The position numbers were made by a program, and so were the translations under genes. A model generated the notes under the pieces. The model was not told the origin of the DNA and made no database searches. It saw only the letters and a program-made list of their open reading frames with translations. From JAATFS01 sp037145635 (GTDB lineage: Bacteria; Pseudomonadota; Gammaproteobacteria; Xanthomonadales; Xanthomonadaceae), in contig JBBCXB010000007.1 of NCBI GenBank assembly GCA_037145635.1, positions 124,001-188,000 on the forward strand: 64,000 nt of DNA, given 5' to 3'. Shown piece after piece: positions 37,732 to 44,527 of the stretch (within the stretch, counting starts at the first letter, position 1; each line of letters starts with the position of its first letter).

Positions 37732-38109
37732 TCAGTGGTCGTCCGCGCGCTGGTTCTCTGTCTGCCGGCTGAACAGATACCAGCCCAGGCCCACGCCCGC
37801 CAGGGTGCCGGCCACCTCGAGCACCACCCGCGACCCCAGTTCGTTGGGATCGTGGATGTGCTGCAGCGCCAGCCGGGCGTACAGCGGCGACTCCAGGCGC
37901 ACGATGCTGGTGTAGAACAGGTTCCAGAGGTCGTAGCCGGCGGCGATCGCGGTGGCGATCAGCCAGGACCAGCCCAGCGCATGGCCATGCGCCATCCCGA
38001 AGCGGCGCCCCATCCGCTCCCACAGAAAGAACACCAGCAACCCCACCAGCAGGGCGATCAGGCCGGCCTCCAGGGAACCGAGCAGTCCATAGTGCAGCGG
38101 CAGATTCAT
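37732..38109 (-). CDS. small multi-pass membrane protein
   Basis: A 125-aa protein with three to four hydrophobic helices: about 9-30 (LGSLEAGLIALLVGLLVFFL), 46-68 (GWSWLIATAIAAGYDLW), and 93-113 (VVLEVAGTLAGVGLGWYLF). A short loop with LYARLALQHIHDPNELGSR connects the last two. No enzymatic motif is visible. It sits alone with its own flanking gaps. It is a conserved-looking unknown rather than a compositional frame, because the helices and charged ends are ordered as in real membrane proteins. Confidence 0.75.
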   Translation of the reverse strand: MNLPLHYGLLGSLEAGLIALLVGLLVFFLWERMGRRFGMAHGHALGWSWLIATAIAAGYDLWNLFYTSIVRLESPLYARLALQHIHDPNELGSRVVLEVAGTLAGVGLGWYLFSRQTENQRADDH

Positions 38110-38182
38110 CGCGCGATCCGGCAGGCGGGCGGGCCAGTGTAAGCGGCCACCCCGGCGCGGTGGCGCGGCCGCCGCCGGGCCG

Positions 38183-38380
38183 TCAGGCGTCGTTCTCGGC
38201 GCGCACGCTCAGCTGCACCTCGTCGTCCTCGTCCCAGTCCACGCTGACCTGCATCGGGCGGCAGCACACCTGGCAGTCCTCGATGTACTGCTGCGCGCCC
38301 GCCGAGGCATCCAGCACCAGGGTGATCCACTCGCCGCAGTAAGGACAGGCGATGTCGACGAAGGATTGCATCTCGGTCAT
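38183..38380 (-). CDS. CPXCG-motif cysteine-rich protein
   Basis: A 65-aa protein with a CPYCG motif (Cys12, Cys15) and a second Cys cluster CQVCC, followed by an acidic tail (VSVDWDEDDEVQLSV). The paired Cys motifs indicate one bound zinc. It belongs to the small CPXCG family found in many gammaproteobacteria, whose function is not established. It starts nine bases after the stop of the dipeptidase gene is read on the same strand, so it is probably the upstream gene of a two-gene unit. Confidence 0.88.
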   Translation of the reverse strand: MTEMQSFVDIACPYCGEWITLVLDASAGAQQYIEDCQVCCRPMQVSVDWDEDDEVQLSVRAENDA

Positions 38381-38389
38381 GGCGGCGCC

Positions 38390-39187
38390 TCAGCGCACCG
38401 GCACGTCGTAGGACGTGTCCGGCGTGGGTTCGGGCTGGAAGGTGAAGTGCCACCACTCCAGCGGATAGTTGCGGAAGCCCTGCGCCGCCATCGCCGCCAG
38501 CAGGCGCCGGCGGTGGGCGCGCTGCGCGACGGTCAGGCCCGGGGCGTCGGTGTGCGCGGCCGGATCGAAGAAATCGAAGCCCGTGCCCATGTCCACCGCC
38601 TTGCACGGGCCGAGCCGGCAATCGCGAAGGGTGAGGTCGACGGTGGCGCCGCGGCTGTGGCCGGAGGTCTCGGCGATGTAGTCGCCCAGCAGCACGCGCT
38701 TGTCCAGGTGGGGGTAGTGGCGCGCCCGGGTGGTGCCGTCTTCGGGAGCGGCGGCCCAGGCCACGAAGGCGTGCACCGCGCGCACCGGCCGGTAGCAGTC
38801 GAACACCTGCAGGCCATAGCCGGCCGCGTGCAGGGCCTGCTGCACCCGCGCCAGGGCCTGTGCCGCGGGCGCCAGCAGGTAGCACCGGGCGGCCTCGTAG
38901 CCGGGGACCGGGCGGCCGGTGAAGTTGTCGCGGCCGGCATAGCGGATATCCAGGGCGATGTCCGGCGCGATCGCGTGCACGTCCACCAGGCCCGCCTGCG
39001 CGGGCGTGGCCGCCGGCGACAGGACCGGCACGCTGGCCGCGGCTGCCGCGCCGCTGGCCAGCATCAGGCCCCCCATGCTGGCCAAGGCGAGTGCGAACCG
39101 GCAGGCGAGCGGCGCCGGGAGTGTGCGGAAGGGCAGCGAGCGCGCGAGGGCGGTGGCGAGTGGCGGCATTCGCGCAGCATAGGCCAT
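38390..39187 (-). CDS. D-alanyl-D-alanine dipeptidase (VanX family)
   Basis: Zinc enzyme that splits D-Ala-D-Ala released from peptidoglycan stems. The 265-aa product has an N-terminal signal region (LACRFALALASMGGLMLASG) and the VanX signatures: FTGRPVPGY, DCYRPVRAV, the metal site SGHSRGATVDLTL (His and Asp), and EWWHFTF (catalytic Glu and His). ATG 39187 and ATG 39169 are both possible starts; either keeps the signal peptide. Periplasmic export suggests wall scavenging or turnover rather than vancomycin resistance, since no van cluster is present. Confidence 0.93.
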   Translation of the reverse strand: MAYAARMPPLATALARSLPFRTLPAPLACRFALALASMGGLMLASGAAAAASVPVLSPAATPAQAGLVDVHAIAPDIALDIRYAGRDNFTGRPVPGYEAARCYLLAPAAQALARVQQALHAAGYGLQVFDCYRPVRAVHAFVAWAAAPEDGTTRARHYPHLDKRVLLGDYIAETSGHSRGATVDLTLRDCRLGPCKAVDMGTGFDFFDPAAHTDAPGLTVAQRAHRRRLLAAMAAQGFRNYPLEWWHFTFQPEPTPDTSYDVPVR

Positions 39188-39310
39188 CGCCGTGCACGAG
39201 GGTCCGTCCCTACGCCGGCGCCGGCGAGACCGCGCCCGAAACGCACAGGCGGGCATGGGCGGGGGCCCCGGCCGCCGCGGGCGGTGAGCCGCGGCCCCGT
39301 GTTGCCGGCC

Positions 39311-39333
39311 GCCGCCCGGCCACCCCGGGCGGC
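39311..39333 (-). terminator. hairpin after the candidate effector gene
   Basis: GCCGCCCGG (39311-39319) and CCGGGCGGC (39325-39333) form a perfect 9-bp stem with a five-base loop, 15 bases beyond the effector stop on the minus strand. There is no T-run. Confidence 0.5.
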
Positions 39334-39348
39334 GACCGCGGCGGCGGA

Positions 39349-40719
39349 TCAGCGTGCCGGCGACTGCGCCTGGGTACGCTGCGGGTCCGGGGCCTGCGCG
39401 TGCGCCTGGCGCTGGGTCTCGGCCGCCAGTTGCTGCTGGCTCTGCTCCAGCGGCACCGCCGCGGCCTGCTGCCGGTCGACGTAGGCGCGGTTCACGTCGT
39501 GCGGATTGTTCGGGTTGCGCTCCACCGCGATCATGCCCTTGCCGTCGGTGCTGTGCACCAGGTCGTCGATGCGCGACATGCCGCTGGCCTTGGCCTCGAA
39601 TGCCACCTGGCCGGCGGCGCGCTGCATTTCCTCGCGGCTGGTGTAGCCGCCGTTCGGGCCCTGCTTCTCCAGTTGCCTCACCGCCTGGTCGAACATCGGG
39701 TTGTCGCGGCGCAACTGGTCCACGCCCTGCTGCCGGTGCAGCGCCTTTTCCAGCGAGGCGAGCGTCTCCGGGCCGACCTTGCCGTCCACGCCCTTGAGGC
39801 GGGCGTCGTGCTGGAACTTCTCCACCGCCGCCTCGGTCTTCGGCCCGTAGTGGCCGATGGCGTCCTTGGCATCCATGTAGCCAAGCCTGGACAACGTCTC
39901 CTGCAGGCCCTTCACCGCCGCACCCTGCGCATTGCGCGCGAGGACGCCGTGGCCATCCTGCGCATGCGCGCCGGCACCGCCGTGCGCCCTGCCCGGCGGC
40001 GACGCATGCGCGGGGCGGTCGTGCTGCCCGCCGCTCCTGGCGACCGTCCTGTCCAGGTCGGCCAGCTTGAACAGGTCCGCCTTCTCGTTCTCGGCACGGT
40101 TCTTCAGCGAGTCGAGGGTCTTCTGCCGCTCCACGCGCGGGAACAGCGCCTTGACGTGCTCGGCCTTGTAGTCCTGCACCGCGCCGACGATGTCCTTGTC
40201 GGACAGCCGGGACAGGTCGTAGCCCTTGCCGAACTTGGCTTCCATCCCCTTCAGGAACACGCCCGAGCCGCCGGGCTTCGCATCGCTCCCCGGGCCGTAC
40301 TGGACCGCGGTGCTCCACAGCGCGTCCTGCACCGCCGGACCGCGTGCGGACAGGTCCAGGCCCTTGTCCTGCAGGCGGTCGACCAGCTTGTCGTAGTGCG
40401 TGCGCTTGATGTAGTCGTGCTGCTCCTGCGCGAAGCCGCCGTCGGACCCGGCCAGCGCCTTCCACTTCGTGCTGAAGGCGGCCGAACCGGGGGTCAGGCC
40501 GGCGAACTCGTCGGCGTAGCTGCTGTCCTTGACGAAGGCCGCGACCGTCCCCCCCACGATGACCTTGCCTTCGCGGGTCTTCACCTGCGAGGTCATCTGG
40601 TAGGAGCCGTACGAGACGCCGCCCGGGTCGTCGACGCCGGAGGACACCGTGCCCGCGCCGCGCCCGCCGGTCTCGTACTGCTTGGAGGTCTGACCCAGCT
40701 CCCAGCCCTGGTCACTCAT
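39349..40719 (-). CDS. candidate type IV secretion antibacterial effector: lysozyme-like plus PG-binding plus XVIPCD-like tail
   Basis: A 456-aa protein without a signal peptide. Residues about 12-205 resemble a lysozyme-like or chitosanase-like fold (ETGGRGAGTVSSGVDDPGGV, SYGSYQM, VQDALWSTAVQYGPG). Residues about 258-327 are a peptidoglycan-binding domain (VKGLQETLSRLGYMDAKDAI, YGPKTEAAVEKFQ). Residues about 337-456 resemble the Xanthomonadales VirB-interacting domain: NPMFDQAVRQL, ASGMSRIDDLV, MIAVE, YVDRQQAAAVPLEQSQQQ and a Gln-rich tail. The ATG at 40719 follows AAGGAGAG. It starts 48 bases after the stop of a predicted immunity lipoprotein. The likely role is degrading the wall of competitors after injection by a VirB/D4 system. 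No such system is in the window, so delivery is inferred. Confidence 0.82.
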   Translation of the reverse strand: MSDQGWELGQTSKQYETGGRGAGTVSSGVDDPGGVSYGSYQMTSQVKTREGKVIVGGTVAAFVKDSSYADEFAGLTPGSAAFSTKWKALAGSDGGFAQEQHDYIKRTHYDKLVDRLQDKGLDLSARGPAVQDALWSTAVQYGPGSDAKPGGSGVFLKGMEAKFGKGYDLSRLSDKDIVGAVQDYKAEHVKALFPRVERQKTLDSLKNRAENEKADLFKLADLDRTVARSGGQHDRPAHASPPGRAHGGAGAHAQDGHGVLARNAQGAAVKGLQETLSRLGYMDAKDAIGHYGPKTEAAVEKFQHDARLKGVDGKVGPETLASLEKALHRQQGVDQLRRDNPMFDQAVRQLEKQGPNGGYTSREEMQRAAGQVAFEAKASGMSRIDDLVHSTDGKGMIAVERNPNNPHDVNRAYVDRQQAAAVPLEQSQQQLAAETQRQAHAQAPDPQRTQAQSPAR

Positions 40720-40767
40720 CACCGCTCTCCTTGTCTGAAATTCGCGTCACCGGAACCGCCGCAGGAA

Positions 40768-41289
40768 TCAGCGCGCGGCCAGCTCGTCCGCGCGCCGGGC
40801 GGTCATCTCGAGGCGGCACTCGGCCGCGTCCACGCGCCCGGCCTGCCCGCCATCCGGGTCGTAGGCGCACTTGTCGTCGCGCTCGGCGATCCACCCGCGC
40901 TGCTGGTCGCGCAGCGCATGCTGCTCGGCGTCGCCCAGCCTGGCCATCAGGGCCTTGTAGACCGTGTTGAGGCGGCCGTCCTGGTAGGCGTACTCGGCGT
41001 CGATGCAGTCCTGCATCGTCGGGGTCACGCCGGCGGCGGCGCTGATGCATGCATCGTAGGACGGTCGCAGCATGGGGGTCTCTCCTGAGGGGGGGGCAGG
41101 CGCGGCAGACGCCGGTGCCTGGGGTGAGGGCGCGCTCGCCGCAGTCGCAGCGCGCGCAGGGGTCGCCGTGCCCGCGGGCGCGGCGGCCGCTGCCGTCGAG
41201 GCCGGCGCGGGCGACCCGCCGGTGCACGCGGCGGTCAGCCCGCACAGCGCCAGCAGGCAGAAGGCAGGGAAACGCTTGACGATGGCCAC
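40768..41289 (-). CDS. LprI/DUF1311-like lipoprotein, predicted immunity protein
   Basis: A 173-aa lipoprotein: the lipobox LTAAC modifies Cys22, followed by a long Ala/Pro-rich linker. The C-terminal domain (about 75-173) has the lysozyme-inhibitor LprI N-terminal/DUF1311 pattern: SYDACI, TPTMQDCIDAEYAYQDGRLN, YKALM, RDQQRGWIAERDDKC, AAECRLEMTARRADEL. It has four Cys (81, 95, 141, 158), enough for two disulfides. It would sit in the periplasm and block a lysozyme-like toxin, matching the gene immediately downstream. The start is GTG 41289, with AAGGCGA about nine bases upstream. The start is less certain than the domain. Confidence 0.82.
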   Translation of the reverse strand: MAIVKRFPAFCLLALCGLTAACTGGSPAPASTAAAAAPAGTATPARAATAASAPSPQAPASAAPAPPSGETPMLRPSYDACISAAAGVTPTMQDCIDAEYAYQDGRLNTVYKALMARLGDAEQHALRDQQRGWIAERDDKCAYDPDGGQAGRVDAAECRLEMTARRADELAAR

Positions 41290-41883
41290 GGTCGGAATTC
41301 GCCTTGTGCGGATGCGGATGCGGATGCGGGAGGGCCCTTCTAAACGATCGTCGTCGCCGTGTCCAACCGGTGCTGCGCTGCGGCAAGCGATGGATTGCGG
41401 AGCACGGGCGGTGATGGCGTGTGCGTGGGGCGAACGGCACGCCGGCGTTCCGCTCCGGCCCTTCGGGCGAGTGCGGTATCCCCTGTCGCTGGCGAATGGC
41501 TCGCCGACCATCGCCCCGGTGCGTTCCGCCCAGGTCGGACCGGTGGCCGCACCGGGACCTGGCCACGGCGCCGTTGCCGGTGGCGCAGGAGCCTATCCGT
41601 CGTCCTTCTGCCCCTGGCTGTCGGCGCGCACGCGCCCAGGTGCCGGCACCGGCTCCTCCGCCGCGGGTGCGGCGCTCGCTGCGGCCGCGGCCACCGGGAT
41701 GGCGGCGGGCGGCTCGCCGTGCGGCCGCCGGGCGACAGGAGCGTCGCCCCCTCGGGGGCGTCTTCGCGCGCTTCGCCGCCGCGTCCTACAGCGTGCTTGG
41801 CGCGCCCTTGCTGGCCACACCCGTCCGCGACAGGCGCATGCGCAGAAGCCTGCGGCACGCCCGCGGCGACAGGCGCGCCATGC
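41290..41883. other. 594-base gap upstream of the predicted immunity gene
   Basis: No convincing gene. Overlapping open frames on both strands are Arg/Pro/Ala-rich and lack domains or ribosome sites. The right end meets the stop of the amidase lipoprotein gene. The left end holds the hexamer repeat (41307-41330). On the minus strand a weak promoter-like pair, TTGGAC (41361-41366) and TAGAAG (41337-41342), lies ahead of the immunity gene. The gap is long for this otherwise compact region. Confidence 0.45.
41307..41330. repeat. hexanucleotide tandem repeat (TGCGGA)x4
   Basis: Three perfect copies of TGCGGA and one imperfect copy lie 18 bases upstream of the GTG start of the predicted immunity lipoprotein, between the weak promoter-like pair and the gene. 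Slippage at such repeats can change leader length. Confidence 0.75.
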
Positions 41884-42684
41884 TCACGGGACGTCCGGTT
41901 CCGGCGTGGGCGTCGGTTGCGGCCGTGCCGGCGTCGGCCCGGTCATTGCATGGAGGATCCGCAGGTCCTCGGCGTCGAGCGCGGTGGCGTCGTTGCCGCG
42001 ATAGTGGTGGTGAAAGGCGCGCAGCGCGGCCGCGCGGTCGTCGATCGGATAGCCGATCAGCGCCAGCGCCTGCCACGGGTCGAAGCCCGCCGGGGCCGGC
42101 GGGGCGTCCTCGGCCGGCCAGCGCCCGAAGCCGGCCATGGCCAGCTGCCGCCACGGGAACCGCGGGCCCGGGTCGACCTTGCGGGTCGGCGCGAAGTCCT
42201 CGTGCCCCACCACCTGCGTGCGCGGGATGCGCAGGCGGGTGCACAGGTCTTCCAGCAATACCAGCAGGCTGTCGATCTGCGCCGGCTGGAACGGGCTGCG
42301 GCCGTCGTTGTCCAGCTCGATGCCGATCGAGGCCGAGTTGATGTCGGTGATCGTGCCCCAGCGCCCGGCGCCGCCGTGCCAGGCGCGGCGCTCGTCGCTG
42401 ACCAGCTGGTAGCGCGTGCCGTCGCGGCCGATCAGGTAGTGCGCGCTGACCTTGCCCTTGCTGTTGTGCGAGCGCAGCGTGTCCAGGCTCTGCTGCACCG
42501 ACGCCTGGTCGGTGTAGTGGAGGACGATCAGGACCGGGCGGCGCAGGTCCTGGTTGGGCGACGGCACCCACTCGGCCAGCGGGTTGCGCGACGGTGCATG
42601 CGCGCAGGCGCCGAGCAGGCCGGCGAGCAGCAGCGCCAACAGCCCGCGCGCGCAACGGCGGGGGACGGGGAAAACACGGGTCAT
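41884..42684 (-). CDS. N-acetylmuramoyl-L-alanine amidase lipoprotein (AmpD/amidase_2 type)
   Basis: Cuts the amide bond between muramic acid and the stem peptide. The 266-aa product has a lipobox LLGAC (Cys27). The catalytic domain has zinc ligands in VLHYTDQA, GHEDFAPTRKVDPG (His and Asp) and the catalytic SIGIELDNDG. The substrate-binding region KVSAHYLIGRDG is also present. A C-terminal helical extension follows (FDPWQALALIGYPIDDRAAA). The lipid anchor places it at the inner or outer membrane facing the periplasm. It is the last gene of a minus-strand group with a serine hydrolase and a TonB receptor. Confidence 0.93.
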   Translation of the reverse strand: MTRVFPVPRRCARGLLALLLAGLLGACAHAPSRNPLAEWVPSPNQDLRRPVLIVLHYTDQASVQQSLDTLRSHNSKGKVSAHYLIGRDGTRYQLVSDERRAWHGGAGRWGTITDINSASIGIELDNDGRSPFQPAQIDSLLVLLEDLCTRLRIPRTQVVGHEDFAPTRKVDPGPRFPWRQLAMAGFGRWPAEDAPPAPAGFDPWQALALIGYPIDDRAAALRAFHHHYRGNDATALDAEDLRILHAMTGPTPARPQPTPTPEPDVP

Positions 42685-42851
42685 GGCATCTCCAGAAGCA
42701 GGGGCCGGGCGCGGCAGGCCCAGCACGGACCGCACGCCAAGCCGCGACCGCGACGCGGCCGGCCGCACCCGGCAACGCGCGGGACCGGGCGAGGCCGGGC
42801 GCCGGGGCCGGAACGCCCCCGCACCGCGGCGTGTGGGGACCGCGTCCGTGG

Positions 42852-44513
42852 TCATGGCACCGCGTCCGGCGGGCACGGCGCGACCCGGGTGAACGCCAGG
42901 TCGGCATAGTCGTAGCTGAAGTCCGCGTCCGCATCGACCGGGGCCAGCCGCAGCGTGGAACGACCGTCGGGGGCGGCCGCGAAGTCCAGCCACGGCTCGG
43001 CCTCGACGCCGGGATCGCTCCAGTCCACCTGCCAGCGCGCGCCGACGCGCAGCACCTCGCCCTGCAGCAACGGCGACTTGCGCGCGGCGAACCACAGCGC
43101 GCCGTCGCGCGGGCACAGCGTGACCTCGCCGAACCAGGGGTCGCGCCACACGCCCTGCTGCCCGCGCAGCGCGTCGGCGGACGCCGCAACGCGCGGCGGG
43201 TGTGCACCCGCGGCCGGCGCGGGACCCGTCCGCGCCGCGTCGGCGCGCTCGCGCGCGAGCAGGTCGGCGTAATGCGTCACGTCCAGCGCGGCGCCCTCGG
43301 GGCGGGTGAGGCGCTTGGTCAGCGCCGCGCCCAGGGTGGTGCGCAGCTCGTCGTCGTCGCCGTTGCTGAGGATGACGAAGCCGCTGCGCCGGTCCGGCAA
43401 CAGCACCAGCGAGGAATACATGCCGGTCAGGGTCCCGGTATGGGCCACCTTCCACTGGCCATCGGCATCGGACAGGCGCCAGCCGTAGCCATAGCCGTAC
43501 AGGTGCGTGCCCTCCCAGGCGCGCATCCGCGTGGAAATGGGCATCGGCGTCTGCAGGGTCCACACCGCCTGGCGCTGCGCCGGCGACAGCCACGCCGCCG
43601 CGCCGGTGGACGGCACCAGCCACGCGCGCATCCAGGCCAGCATGTCGTCGAGGCCGCAACGGATGCCGCCGGCGGCCATCGACGGCGAATCCGGGATCCG
43701 TGCCGCATCCGCGCGCACCACGACGTTGCGTCCCTCCCGGCGGCCATGCGGCTGCGCCACGTTGCCCACCGCGTCGCGGTCCCAGCCACCCACCTGGCAG
43801 CCGCGCAGGCCCAGCGGCGCGAACACCTGCTCGCGCACCAGCTGGGCGTAGGGCTTGCCGCCGGCGCGCGCGGCCACCTCGCCGGCGACCACGTACAGCA
43901 GGTTGTCGTAGGCGTAGTGCGCGCGGAAGCTGTGGGTGGGCCGCAGATGCGCCAGCCCGGCGAGGAGGTCGTCGCGGCTGAAGGCGTTGGGCTCGGGCCA
44001 CAGCATCAGGTCGCCGGCCCCCAGGCCCAGGCCGCTGTTGTGGATCAGCAGGTCGCGCACCTGCAGCTGGCGCGTCACCCACGGGTCGTACATGCGGAAC
44101 GACGGCAGATAGCGGGTGACCGGCGCCTCCCAGTCGAGCTTGCCCGCGTCGACCAGGCGCGCCAACACCGCCGTGGTCATCGCCTTGGTGTTGGAGCCGA
44201 TCTTGAACAGGGTCTGCGCGTCGACGCGCTCGCCGCTGCCGGCGCGCCGCTCGCCGGCGGTGCGCGCGTAGGCCACGCGGCCGTCGACGATCACCCCGAC
44301 CGCCAGTCCGGGCGGGGCGTAGCGCGCCAGCGCCTGATCGAACAGCCGGTCCAGCGCGGCGCGGTCCTGCGCCGCGGCCGCCGGCCCCGGCACCGGGGCT
44401 GCGCCGAGCCCGCCCGACAGCGCCAGGGCGCCCATCAGCCACAGCGCGCGGAGCCGGCCCCGCCGGCGCGGCGCGCCGCGGGACGCGGACCGTGCCGCGT
44501 CAACTGCCTGCAT
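42852..44513 (-). CDS. periplasmic serine hydrolase, beta-lactamase class C fold
   Basis: A 553-aa protein with a basic N-terminus and hydrophobic signal core. The domain (about 55-395) has the SxxK motif GSNTK, Tyr-x-Asn as YAYDN, and the third motif HTG in KVAHTGTLTGMYSS. Relatives include D-aminopeptidases, DD-peptidases and esterases. A C-terminal part of about 150 residues (WFGEVTLCPRDGALWFAARK, then DADADFSYDYADLAF) matches the beta-barrel tail of such hydrolases. In this cluster a D-amino-acid peptidase role is plausible. The start ATG at 44513 is 14 bases after the receptor's stop. Confidence 0.9.
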   Translation of the reverse strand: MQAVDAARSASRGAPRRRGRLRALWLMGALALSGGLGAAPVPGPAAAAQDRAALDRLFDQALARYAPPGLAVGVIVDGRVAYARTAGERRAGSGERVDAQTLFKIGSNTKAMTTAVLARLVDAGKLDWEAPVTRYLPSFRMYDPWVTRQLQVRDLLIHNSGLGLGAGDLMLWPEPNAFSRDDLLAGLAHLRPTHSFRAHYAYDNLLYVVAGEVAARAGGKPYAQLVREQVFAPLGLRGCQVGGWDRDAVGNVAQPHGRREGRNVVVRADAARIPDSPSMAAGGIRCGLDDMLAWMRAWLVPSTGAAAWLSPAQRQAVWTLQTPMPISTRMRAWEGTHLYGYGYGWRLSDADGQWKVAHTGTLTGMYSSLVLLPDRRSGFVILSNGDDDELRTTLGAALTKRLTRPEGAALDVTHYADLLARERADAARTGPAPAAGAHPPRVAASADALRGQQGVWRDPWFGEVTLCPRDGALWFAARKSPLLQGEVLRVGARWQVDWSDPGVEAEPWLDFAAAPDGRSTLRLAPVDADADFSYDYADLAFTRVAPCPPDAVP

Positions 44514-44527
44514 CGCCACCGTGGCCC

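Noticed and set aside
41593..41820. A possible small gene on the minus strand in the gap
   Set aside because: The 75-residue frame is Arg/Pro/Ala-rich and has no ribosome site or domain.
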